A stretch of DNA of 36,395 nt from Prevotella sp. Its GTDB lineage: Bacteria; Bacteroidota; Bacteroidia; Bacteroidales; Bacteroidaceae. The notes beneath the pieces are model-generated. The model was not told where the DNA came from. It was given only the letters and a program-made list of their open reading frames with translations, and ran no database searches. Shown in pieces: positions 27,001 through 33,968 of this stretch. Location: contig JAFYYV010000011.1 in assembly GCA_017557405.1 (NCBI GenBank), positions 1 through 36,395 on the forward strand, read 5' to 3'. Position numbers and translations under genes: made by a program. The stretch's first letter is position 1. Each line of letters opens with the position of its first letter.

Positions 27001-27392
27001 CCATCGATGCCAAGATATTTGCCGCTCTTCTTGTTAATGATATAAACATAGGTACCCTCTTCGGTCTGCCAGCAGAAGCGGTCGGCAGTAGACTTTGACT
27101 CCAGTGTGACGCTCCAGTTATTGGCACTACTGGCAGCCAAGTACTTGCCGCTACTCTTTTGGCGCAACAGCACATAGCCGCTCTTTCCAGAGTCTTCTGC
27201 CACGAAGACATAGCCGTCGGATTTTGTTCCGTAGGCCGACAAGGCAGGACCATTACCAGCCTCATTCGAGCCTAGAAGTTTCTCGTAGATGTTCAACCAG
27301 ATGTAGTATTCTCCGTTGTTTTCCAGTGCGGTGGCCATAGCTGAGATGTTGGTTAACAAGGCCAGACAGATGCAGGTTAATAGTTTTTTCAT
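24075..27392 (-). CDS. Secreted GH128-like glycoside hydrolase with lectin and carbohydrate-binding modules
   Basis: A 1105-residue secreted polysaccharide-degrading enzyme. The start at 27392 gives the signal peptide MKKLLTCICLALLTNISAMA and lies 26 bases below a promoter; the frame is open further upstream but crosses that promoter. Residues about 24-165 look like a beta-trefoil or ricin-type lectin (repeated KSSGKYLAASS, KKSGKYLGIDG). A hydrolase domain (about 345-610) shows WYWAWNADY, MEYVPCRQHRWWPG, SLNEPEHAEQH with probable acid/base Glu423, FAVTHAYWD, and WLTEMEVGASW with probable nucleophile Glu529, the pattern of GH128 beta-1,3-glucanases. Beta-sandwich modules resembling carbohydrate-binding domains occupy about 640-1060, and the protein ends YDLQGRRI...GIYIRNGKK, as does the secreted protein of the efflux operon. 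Beta-glucan as substrate is inferred from the family. Confidence 0.88.
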   Translation of the reverse strand: MKKLLTCICLALLTNISAMATALENNGEYYIWLNIYEKLLGSNEAGNGPALSAYGTKSDGYVFVAEDSGKSGYVLLRQKSSGKYLAASSANNWSVTLESKSTADRFCWQTEEGTYVYIINKKSGKYLGIDGANKGSNYVSVYYDKPKGSHSQYSIIPATGNNWDEARQAYESGVYTNAQGVSEIDYCQLNGKTIDRSDAIDIHITANDNPMLNGSKVNLGSDRTWLIIDNIVPSKVISDYLQYVTINGKAAKNGSNCRVAIYLNGAAVIPTPSIIMDCDGTDGSFTLKVGNYSNLGELNNTMKSFTLRRGYMATLASGTNGSGHSHVYVADHSDLDITLPEALNLRVSSVNIKPWQYLSKKGWGDTGGATKGPQLRATWYWAWNADYNSTTDMEYVPCRQHRWWPGADLVNSKTATASLSLNEPEHAEQHTSDKCSCGGTIDSWTAYGINKDFQAGGGRIGSPQPTDFSYLTQYFKYIDENNNESRCDFAVTHAYWDIGSRDANSYATYVTDQCWTIWNNTKRPVWLTEMEVGASWFSNTDSKINSYDAARNYLQVLLQKLEECDYIERYAIYSFDFWRNKMFYDDGGITPAGQVYRDHRSTFAYHASKVKDPVWWRPSVQKPTLQFETSGNNIIILIGNPNGDIAEELVLERKTSGGSWEILTTISERSKLDPTTVRYTISTDDIDRTGDSFRVTVNTLYGGSATSEEMKLGYISNPEIVAESKSNIPGWTCERSAQNGYTKADNGDTYFEVWNPTAGNMGFNYYQDLGALPPGVYELSAVCFNSSNKESGAYVNGNVGLYAQAEGVEYYAPVTTDSEIDYNNATVISQILVRNGTMRIGIKNQGSMTARWAGADNFELKYLGTEEDVLTQGGDKFVKEKLLERDEQLTALFTDLDDGQKDASVLIVNPDCNRGGDREEYYYFGWTIENQGINSGQAWDGNNNNTYWDKWNSGSLSSSMEQTIGYLPNGEYEVSALLRCSTGQTITFSATHNGDTYTKTLTGIGDQSPSGSEYQRGWQKVTLPSFTALSGDQLVISASIDAQVTTWWSADHFTLTWKPSSITVGVSNLESQAPTDDIIYDLQGRRIKTPSANGIYIRNGKKHVK

Positions 27393-27424
27393 TGCTTTTT
27401 TGTTTTTAAGTTCATTTATGTTTG

Positions 27425-27455
27425 CAAAGATAGCAAAATATTCTATAATAACAAA
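27425..27455 (-). promoter_or_regulatory. Promoter of the GH128-like gene
   Basis: On the minus strand TTTG (27452-27455) and TATCTTTG (27425-27432), 19 bases apart, match the Bacteroidetes consensus perfectly. The start would be near 27418, with a leader of about 26 bases, which fixes the gene start at 27392. Confidence 0.7.
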
Positions 27456-27467
27456 CATTTTAACGAT

Positions 27468-27501
27468 AAAAGGCTTTAAAAGACATGCGTCCTTTAAAGC
27501 C
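27468..27501 (-). terminator. Terminator of mdh
   Basis: GGCTTTAAA (27472-27480) and TTTAAAGCC (27493-27501) form a 9-bp stem extended by an inner GAC/GTC, with four Us on the minus strand (27468-27471). It lies 28 bases beyond the mdh stop and just upstream of the next promoter. Confidence 0.8.
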
Positions 27502-27529
27502 TTCTTTGTTTGTCCGACGTCTCGACGGA

Positions 27530-28522
27530 TTAGAGATTCGGATTGATCTTGCTCCATTCAGAGATGGGCGGCACGATGTTGAGCGTTACGAGCTCATCGC
27601 GCATCTTGCAAAGGTGCTCATAGCTTTGGTCAAGCTTGGCGTTCTCCTCGGCAGTTCCTTGAGGCACTTCGAAGTGTGCGCCATCCTTGTCGAGCGTAGT
27701 CTTCATGGCCATCATAATGTGGTCGTACTTGTCAGTCTTCACATAGGTACCCACAGGGAAGCGGAAAGGCTCACCACCCATAGCCGAACGAATCATCTCG
27801 ACTGAGAGATACGACGGGCTCTGGAATGAACTGCGACCGCGCAACTTGATGATGGCGGCACCACCTTGGGTCACGTCCTTCTTCATCTGCTCCCACTCTT
27901 CAGCAGGGAATTCGTCAGTTCCGATGATGTCAGTCAACTTGCGACCAGCAATCTCCACATGGCTTCCGAAGACAGCCATCTGCTCACCATGTCCACCATA
28001 GGTGGCACAGCCCTTGATTTCGCTCTGCATCACACCGAACTTCTTAGCCAAAGCACTTTGCAGACGAGTGGTGTCGAGACCAGCAAGAGTTGTTACCTGA
28101 CCTGGTTTCAAACCGCTATAAAGCAATGTCACCAAACCTGTGAGGTCGGCAGGGTTGAAGATGATGACCACATGCTTCACATCGGGGCAGTACTTCTGAA
28201 TGTTCTTGCCCAGTTCCTCTGCAATCTTGCAGTTGCCAGCCAGCAGATCCTCACGTGTCATGCCTTCCTTACGGGGAGCACCGCCAGAAGAAATGATGTA
28301 CTTGGCACCACGGAAAGCCTCTTCGGCATCGGTGGTGGCAGTAATGGTGGCTTCGTCGAAGCCACTCTGACGCATTTCCTCGGCCACGCCTTCAGGTGAG
28401 AATACGTCGTAGAGACACAGATTGCTAGTAAGGCCCATCATCAATGCAGATTGGGCCATGTTGCTTCCGATCATGCCAGCTGCGCCGACGATGACCAGTT
28501 TGTCGTTGGTTAAAAATGCCAT
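27530..28522 (-). CDS. mdh: Malate dehydrogenase
   Basis: This 330-residue NAD-dependent enzyme interconverts malate and oxaloacetate; in fermentative Bacteroidales it works mainly in the reductive direction toward succinate. The NAD-binding loop is GAAGMIGSN (residues about 13-21), with the acidic residue that selects NAD in LCLYDVF. The substrate-binding loop GGAPRKEGMTREDLL (about 80-94) and the catalytic His in YGGHGEQMAVFG (about 176-187) are present. An insertion and a C-terminal extension relative to short bacterial forms are typical of the Bacteroidetes version. It has its own promoter and terminator and so is monocistronic, divergent from the porin gene. Confidence 0.96.
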   Translation of the reverse strand: MAFLTNDKLVIVGAAGMIGSNMAQSALMMGLTSNLCLYDVFSPEGVAEEMRQSGFDEATITATTDAEEAFRGAKYIISSGGAPRKEGMTREDLLAGNCKIAEELGKNIQKYCPDVKHVVIIFNPADLTGLVTLLYSGLKPGQVTTLAGLDTTRLQSALAKKFGVMQSEIKGCATYGGHGEQMAVFGSHVEIAGRKLTDIIGTDEFPAEEWEQMKKDVTQGGAAIIKLRGRSSFQSPSYLSVEMIRSAMGGEPFRFPVGTYVKTDKYDHIMMAMKTTLDKDGAHFEVPQGTAEENAKLDQSYEHLCKMRDELVTLNIVPPISEWSKINPNL

Positions 28523-28596
28523 AACTACAAATTATTATTTAAGTTCATGATTTTGATATCGTGTTAACCTCGAATCGTTTTTTTCTGATTCATTTG

Positions 28597-28629
28597 CAAA
28601 GGTACGAAAAAAAAGAATATGAAGTGCAA
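28597..28629 (-). promoter_or_regulatory. Promoter of mdh
   Basis: On the minus strand TACCTTTG (28597-28604) matches TAnnTTTG; a TTG at 28627-28629 lies 22 bases upstream. The leader would be about 68 bases. Confidence 0.5.
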
Positions 28630-28816
28630 TTCTTTCGGTATTAAAATGTTATTATTTTTAAAAACGAACGAGTTTGCCAAACCGACTTTGCATTTTTTCG
28701 GTTTCAATTTGACTCTTAGCCTTGCAAAAACGGCCGAGATTGGTAGTAAATTCAAAGTAAATGTGCCGAAAATGCGCGAAAGTTGAAGGAAATCGAGAAA
28801 AAAAGTGTCAAATAGT

Positions 28817-28846
28817 CGTTTAAACGGTAAATTATGATTACATTTG
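28817..28846 (+). promoter_or_regulatory. Porin promoter with overlapping palindrome
   Basis: TACATTTG (28839-28846) is a perfect -7 box. In the place of the -33 element stands CGTTTAAACG (28817-28826), a perfect 10-bp palindrome and no TTTG. A regulator-dependent promoter is the natural inference. Confidence 0.45.
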
Positions 28847-28884
28847 CAGAACTTTTTTCTTAAACCAATGCAAAATTATTTTTT

Positions 28885-29973
28885 ATGCGAAAACAAAACT
28901 TCAAAATGGCTACACTAGCTGTAGCATTAGCTGTCTTCAGCAGCCATGCCGCCATGGGCCAACAAAAAAGTGACTCTGACATCGATTGGATGAAAGATTT
29001 CACGTCACGCATCACTTTCAATGGCTATGCCCAAGGAGGTTATTCTTGGCAAGATGCCAACAGTACGCAGCGCAACGACTTCAATTTGAAGCGCACATTG
29101 CTTTGGGCAAAAGCCCGCATCACCGACCGTTGGTCATTCCTCTTCATGCATGATTTCTCTAGTGTCGTGCAGGAATTCTACACCGACTACCGACTCTCCA
29201 ATGACAAATCCTTGACAGTCAGAGTTGGACAATTCAAACACTCTTATTCTTTGGAGAATCCGCTCTCGCCCACCATGCTTGAGCTGATAGACGTTTATTC
29301 GCAGGCCGTCCTCTATCTGGCAGGCGAAGGTCCCGACCCATTGAATGGAGTGAACTATGGCCGCGACATGGGTGCAATGCTCTACGGTACCGTGTTGGAC
29401 GACCATCTGTATTATGAACTGGCCGTGATGAACGGACAGGGCATCAACCGACGCGATGGAAACAACAAGAAAGACCTCATCGCGCGACTAGATGTGCGAC
29501 CCGTAGATGGCTTGCGCATCGTGGTCACAGGGCAGAAAGGCACAGGAAATGCTGTGGGTACAGCGGCTTGGAACCCCGAAATCGAAAAGGGTGACGATTA
29601 TACGCGCGACCGCTACAGCGTAGGTGCCGAATGGAAAACAGGCAGTTTCGCTCCTGGCAAATACAAGGAAGCACGCCCCGTCAGTCTTCGAGCCGAATGG
29701 CTGGGAGGTAAGGATGGCAACGTGGGCAGCCGAGGCGGTTATCTCACAGCATGCGTTCCGCTGGCAAAAGGCTGGGATGTCGTTGCCAGTGGTGAGACGT
29801 ACGACCGCAATACCGGTGTTGATGGATGGGATCAAACCAATACCACCATCGGACTCCAGTATTGGTTCTACAAAAAATGCCGTTTCCAGGTGCAATACAC
29901 GCGCTGCTTCTGTGGCGACCAGATTGGCAAAGACTATAATTGGCTGCAATCCCAGATACAAGTGGCCTTCTAA
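28885..29973 (+). CDS. Outer-membrane porin (phosphate-selective OprO/P-like)
   Basis: A 362-residue beta-barrel resembling the OprO/OprP phosphate-selective porin family. The signal peptide spans residues 1-25 (MRKQNFKMATLAVALAVFSS..AMG). Residues about 40-70 start the barrel (TFNGYAQGGYSWQDA, FNLKRTLLWAKARITDRWSF), followed by VRVGQFKHSYSLENPLSP (about 112-129), GRDMGAMLYG (about 160-169) and the final strands TTIGLQYWFYKKCRFQVQYTR and QSQIQVAF, ending in Phe as outer-membrane barrels do. At 362 residues it is at the short end of the family. It is followed after 58 bases by a sodium/solute symporter, suggesting that the two form one uptake route. The real solute is unknown. Confidence 0.88.
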   Translation: MRKQNFKMATLAVALAVFSSHAAMGQQKSDSDIDWMKDFTSRITFNGYAQGGYSWQDANSTQRNDFNLKRTLLWAKARITDRWSFLFMHDFSSVVQEFYTDYRLSNDKSLTVRVGQFKHSYSLENPLSPTMLELIDVYSQAVLYLAGEGPDPLNGVNYGRDMGAMLYGTVLDDHLYYELAVMNGQGINRRDGNNKKDLIARLDVRPVDGLRIVVTGQKGTGNAVGTAAWNPEIEKGDDYTRDRYSVGAEWKTGSFAPGKYKEARPVSLRAEWLGGKDGNVGSRGGYLTACVPLAKGWDVVASGETYDRNTGVDGWDQTNTTIGLQYWFYKKCRFQVQYTRCFCGDQIGKDYNWLQSQIQVAF

Positions 29974-30031
29974 ATATGAATCGATGGAATCATCCGGAAA
30001 AAGGATGCCATCATAAAAATATAAAGGAAAA

Positions 30032-31558
30032 ATGTTTATCAAAATAATTCTTACATTGATATTCCTGGTCGTGATGGTGGGTGTAGGTTTATACTCGCGC
30101 AAGCAGGCCAGAAGTGTTGACGGTTTCGTGCTTGGCGGTCGTGCTGTGGGTCCTTGGCTCACCGCGTTCGCCTTCGGAACAAGTTATTTCTCGGCAGTGG
30201 TCTTCGTGGGCTATGCCGGACAGTTTGGTTGGAAATATGGTCTCTCCAGTGCGTGGATTGGTATTGGAAATGCAGTCATCGGTTCGTTGTTGGCGTGGAT
30301 TCTTTTAGGTCGTCGCACCAAACTGATGACGCAGCACATTGAGTCGCGCACGATGCCCGACTTCTTCGGTACACGTTTCAATGATCAGGGCTTGCGTGTA
30401 GTGGCTTCAGTCATCGCCTTCGTGTTCCTGATTCCCTATACTGCAGGCGTCTATAGCGGTATCTCGCGCCTCTTTGAGATGGGTTTTGAGATTCCTTACG
30501 AGTATTGTGTGATTATCATGTCCATCCTCACGGCTGTCTATGTTATTATAGGTGGCTACAAAGCTACGGCCATGAACGACTTCATCCAGGGCATCATCAT
30601 GCTCTTTGGTATTGTGGCGGTGATTCTTGCTGTGCTGAATGCACAAGGCGGATTGACAACGGCTGTCGAGAAGCTTGCAATGATTCCATCAGATGCCGAC
30701 CCTTCCGTGAATGGTGGTTTCGCCTCGTGGTTCGGCCCTGATCCGTGGGGGCTGCTTGGTGTGATAGTCCTGACGTCGCTTGGCACGATGGGTCTGCCTC
30801 AGATGGTGGGCAAGTTTTACTCTATTACTGACGAGAGTGCCATCAAGCGCGGCACCATCATCTCCACCATCTTCGCCTTCATCGTGGCTGGTGGCTGTTA
30901 TTTCCTTGGAGGTTTTGGCCGACTGTATGACCCCGTTATCAATGAAGCGACCGGTAAGATTGCCTTTGACTCCATCGTTCCAGCCATGTTGGTTACTTTG
31001 CCCGATGTGCTCATCGCCCTTGTGGTTCTCCTTGTTTTGAGTGCCTCCATGTCTACATTGGCCTCATTGGTGCTCACCTCTTCTTCCACGATGACTCTCG
31101 ACTTGATTTACCGCGATAAGAAGTCGGCTCCTGGTGAAGTGGAAGACGGTACCATCGATGATATTGTGGCTGAGAAGATTGAACGTCGCAAGGTAGTGGT
31201 GATGCGAGTGCTCATTATGTTCTTCATCGTCATTTCACTCTTAATAGCCCTCAATCCACCCACCTTCATCGCCCAACTCATGGGCATCTCGTGGGGAGCT
31301 CTGGCAGGTGCATTCCTCGCTCCCTTCATGTTGGGACTCTATTGGCGTGGAACCACTACAGCCTCCGTGTGGGCTTGCTTCGTTTGGGGTGTCGGTCTGA
31401 CGGTGGCCAACATGCTGTTGGGCAACCCCATCAACCCCATCAACTGCGGTGCCATTGCCATGGTAGGCGGTTTTGTGGTGGTATGGATTGTGAGCTTGTT
31501 CACCAAGAAGATGTCGCGCGACACCGTAAATGCCATCTTCGAGTGCTACAACAAGTAA
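30032..31558 (+). CDS. Sodium/solute symporter (SSS family)
   Basis: A 508-residue inner-membrane transporter that couples sodium influx to solute uptake. The family pattern is clear: GLYSRKQARSVDGFVLGGRAVGPW (about residues 19-42), SYFSAVVFVGYAGQFGWKYG (about 51-70), GGYKATAMNDFIQGIIM (about 174-190, the SSS signature region) and LSASMSTLASLVLTSSSTMTLDL (about 338-360, sodium-site serines). About 13 helices are visible. A hydrophilic loop (about 364-387) joins helices 9 and 10. The member that I recall best in this form is proline/pantothenate-like, but the substrate cannot be fixed. It lies between the porin and the TlpA-like gene, all on one strand with gaps under 70 bases. Confidence 0.92.
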   Translation: MFIKIILTLIFLVVMVGVGLYSRKQARSVDGFVLGGRAVGPWLTAFAFGTSYFSAVVFVGYAGQFGWKYGLSSAWIGIGNAVIGSLLAWILLGRRTKLMTQHIESRTMPDFFGTRFNDQGLRVVASVIAFVFLIPYTAGVYSGISRLFEMGFEIPYEYCVIIMSILTAVYVIIGGYKATAMNDFIQGIIMLFGIVAVILAVLNAQGGLTTAVEKLAMIPSDADPSVNGGFASWFGPDPWGLLGVIVLTSLGTMGLPQMVGKFYSITDESAIKRGTIISTIFAFIVAGGCYFLGGFGRLYDPVINEATGKIAFDSIVPAMLVTLPDVLIALVVLLVLSASMSTLASLVLTSSSTMTLDLIYRDKKSAPGEVEDGTIDDIVAEKIERRKVVVMRVLIMFFIVISLLIALNPPTFIAQLMGISWGALAGAFLAPFMLGLYWRGTTTASVWACFVWGVGLTVANMLLGNPINPINCGAIAMVGGFVVVWIVSLFTKKMSRDTVNAIFECYNK

Positions 31559-31622
31559 AACATAGCAACCGCAATGGCAGAATAAGGTCTCATGTTTAAC
31601 TAAAAATCCTTTTTTCGAAAAG

Positions 31623-33938
31623 ATGAAGAAAAGCGTCTTCTTCCTTCTTGGTGTCCTCGGACTTCTTTGCACCCTTAATGCCCAGGTTCAGAAAACGGTT
31701 TGGGACAATCCTGTGACGGCCCATGCCAACACGACCCTCATCCATGTGACAAAAGTGGCGATGTACGACGATCGTACCGAGCTGTCGATACATGTCAATT
31801 ACATGACTGGCCAATGGATCAAGGTGAACGATTGTTTCCTGCAGGTCGATGAGAAGCAATACCCCCTGAAGGATGTCACGGTGCTGACACGAGGCGAACA
31901 ATACATCATGCCTGCCGATACTCTCGATTTCAAGATGATATTCGAGCCAGTGCCACTGGATGCAAAATCCATCAGCATGGTAGAGCCGAACGGCTGGTTA
32001 GTGCCGAACATCCACCCTGCCGACCAACTGCCTGAGGGCATTGTCGATACCTATTGGCGCGACGATGCTACGGGTGACTGGCTCATCGGCATCGCTCAGA
32101 ATCACATCATCTATCAAAACAAGGTTTACGATATTGCCAGCAAGACCGAGAAGAAAGACGCCTATACCTTCACCCTCAACGAGGGTCCTGTCGTCAAGGT
32201 GGGCAAGATGAAAAAAGGCTTGCGCACCATAGCCATCGGGAGTGCCAAACCCTATACATGCTGCCCCATCACCGCCGCCGCATTGCCCGATTATCCCACA
32301 AAGGACACTCGCACGGGCTTTGTTGACAACGGTTTCCGCTTGGGCGACAGTGTTACCATCATCGGATGGTTGAAGAATATGCCAGACGCCCTCCAGCAAC
32401 GGGGCAACGAGTTTGTAGTAGAATACCAGAGCATCCTCACAGACGAGCAGGAGAGCGCCTATACCAAGATGGACTCCCTGGGGCGCTTCACCCTCAAGAT
32501 GCCGCTCTACAACACATCAGAGGCCTATATCGATTGGGATCGCACCCGTGTCAACGCCTTCCTTGAGCCTGGCAAGACCTATTTCTTCCTCTACGATTTC
32601 TGGACGGGTCAGAAGTTGTGGATGGGCGAAGATGTCCGCGTGCAAAACGAGATATTGGCCCATCCTCGTTCGCGTGCTGAAGCAAGGGTTCCCTACGACC
32701 GACATGATGTTGACTTGATGGACTACTGGGCCAAATGCGACAGTTCGAGACTGATTCAGGAGGCACATCTGAAAGCCCTCCAGCAGAGCCATCCCACGCT
32801 CTCGCAACGCTACATCGATTATATTGGCGGCTACTATCGCATGCTTCAGGGGCAAAACATGATGCAGGCGTGCTATTATGCCCCCAACTTCCAGATACCG
32901 CAGGAATACTTCGACTATGTGGCTCGTGAGTTCTGGTGCCAGCCTCCCAAGCCCTACACGCTCTATCGCGATTACTCGAGCATGAATAACGATTTCCTCA
33001 GTCATCTGTTGAGGAGGAATAACAAATCCGAGGACGTCACCACTACCTTCAACCGGTTGGTGAAACAAGGGAGGGTGACTATCACGGAGGCCGAGCAGAA
33101 AGCCTTGGATGGATATCCCGATGCTGTCAAGAAGATTGAAGCCGAGGTGAAGGCTGCCAAGAACGATGAAGAGCGGCAGAAACTGGTCGATGAGTTCAAC
33201 AAATCGGAAATGGTCACCACGCTCGACGCCCTGTTCGGAAGGAATGAGGAACTATTCTCCACACTCGGTTACGAGCTCCTGCTCAACCTCATCGATTCCA
33301 TTGGTTGCGAACGCCCGTTGCGCGACCTCGTGTTAGCCCAACGCCTGCTCCAACAGATTGATGGCACGCGCCAACCGCTCACCTCCGCCTCGATGGCCTT
33401 GGCCGAAAAGCATATTCAGTTGTCGAGCGCCCTACAGGCTGTCAAGTCGCTCAACGACAAATACATCGCCATCAAGAAGCGCGACATCTCGAAGTCTCCA
33501 AGCCTGAAGTCGGCCGAGGATGTAGCCAACATGAGCGATGGCGAGAAAATTCTCCGCAAGCTCATCGAGCCCTACAAGGGCAAGCTCATTCTGCTCGACA
33601 TCTGGGGCACTTGGTGTGGACCCTGCAAGGAAGCCCTTGCCGAGAGCCAACGCGAATACGAGCGATTGAAGGAGTTCGACATGATATTCCTCTACCTCGC
33701 CAACAACAGCCCCGACGATTCGTGGAAGAATGTCATCAAGGAGTACAATGTCGAAGGCGAGAATGTTTTCCACTACAACCTCCCTAACAGCCAGCAGAAG
33801 GCTGTTGAGAACTTCCTCGGAGTGACCGGATTCCCCACCTACAAGCTCATCGACCGCGATGGCACCATCCTTGGGGTGAATGCCGACCCGCGCGACCTGG
33901 AAGGCTTGGCCTGGATGCTGAAGGAGATGGGGAAATAG
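31623..33938 (+). CDS. Secreted TlpA-type thioredoxin-like protein with long N-terminal region
   Basis: The 771-residue protein has a signal peptide (MKKSVFFLLGVLGLLCTLNA) and no lipobox. Its last 140 residues form a TlpA/thioredoxin domain with the redox motif WGTWCGPCKE (Cys665 and Cys668) and the cis-proline in TGFPTYKLIDRDG. The preceding 600 or so residues are a beta-rich region (about 25-200), a carboxypeptidase-like or DUF4369-type stretch near 255-330 (GDSVTIIGWLKNM, DSLGRFTLKMPL), and a long helical part (about 360-620). This arrangement is common in Bacteroidales periplasmic disulfide proteins; partners are unknown. It lies between the symporter and the aminopeptidase and is probably cotranscribed with them, although no promoter was seen at 31559-31622. 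Confidence 0.9.
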   Translation: MKKSVFFLLGVLGLLCTLNAQVQKTVWDNPVTAHANTTLIHVTKVAMYDDRTELSIHVNYMTGQWIKVNDCFLQVDEKQYPLKDVTVLTRGEQYIMPADTLDFKMIFEPVPLDAKSISMVEPNGWLVPNIHPADQLPEGIVDTYWRDDATGDWLIGIAQNHIIYQNKVYDIASKTEKKDAYTFTLNEGPVVKVGKMKKGLRTIAIGSAKPYTCCPITAAALPDYPTKDTRTGFVDNGFRLGDSVTIIGWLKNMPDALQQRGNEFVVEYQSILTDEQESAYTKMDSLGRFTLKMPLYNTSEAYIDWDRTRVNAFLEPGKTYFFLYDFWTGQKLWMGEDVRVQNEILAHPRSRAEARVPYDRHDVDLMDYWAKCDSSRLIQEAHLKALQQSHPTLSQRYIDYIGGYYRMLQGQNMMQACYYAPNFQIPQEYFDYVAREFWCQPPKPYTLYRDYSSMNNDFLSHLLRRNNKSEDVTTTFNRLVKQGRVTITEAEQKALDGYPDAVKKIEAEVKAAKNDEERQKLVDEFNKSEMVTTLDALFGRNEELFSTLGYELLLNLIDSIGCERPLRDLVLAQRLLQQIDGTRQPLTSASMALAEKHIQLSSALQAVKSLNDKYIAIKKRDISKSPSLKSAEDVANMSDGEKILRKLIEPYKGKLILLDIWGTWCGPCKEALAESQREYERLKEFDMIFLYLANNSPDDSWKNVIKEYNVEGENVFHYNLPNSQQKAVENFLGVTGFPTYKLIDRDGTILGVNADPRDLEGLAWMLKEMGK

Positions 33939-33968
33939 AAAAACCGAAACCCTTAAAATTGAAATATC

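Larger units (their letters stand above)
28523..28884. other. Divergent intergenic region, mdh / porin (362 bases)
   Basis: It holds the promoters of mdh (28597-28629, minus) and of the porin gene (28839-28846, plus) and no gene that I can support. A perfect 10-bp palindrome (28817-28826) overlaps the place of the porin -33 element. The centre (28640-28790) is AT-rich without recognisable structure. Confidence 0.6.

Noticed and set aside
27393-27557. N-terminal extension of the GH128-like protein
   Set aside because: It would run through the promoter and the mdh terminator; the signal peptide begins at 27392.
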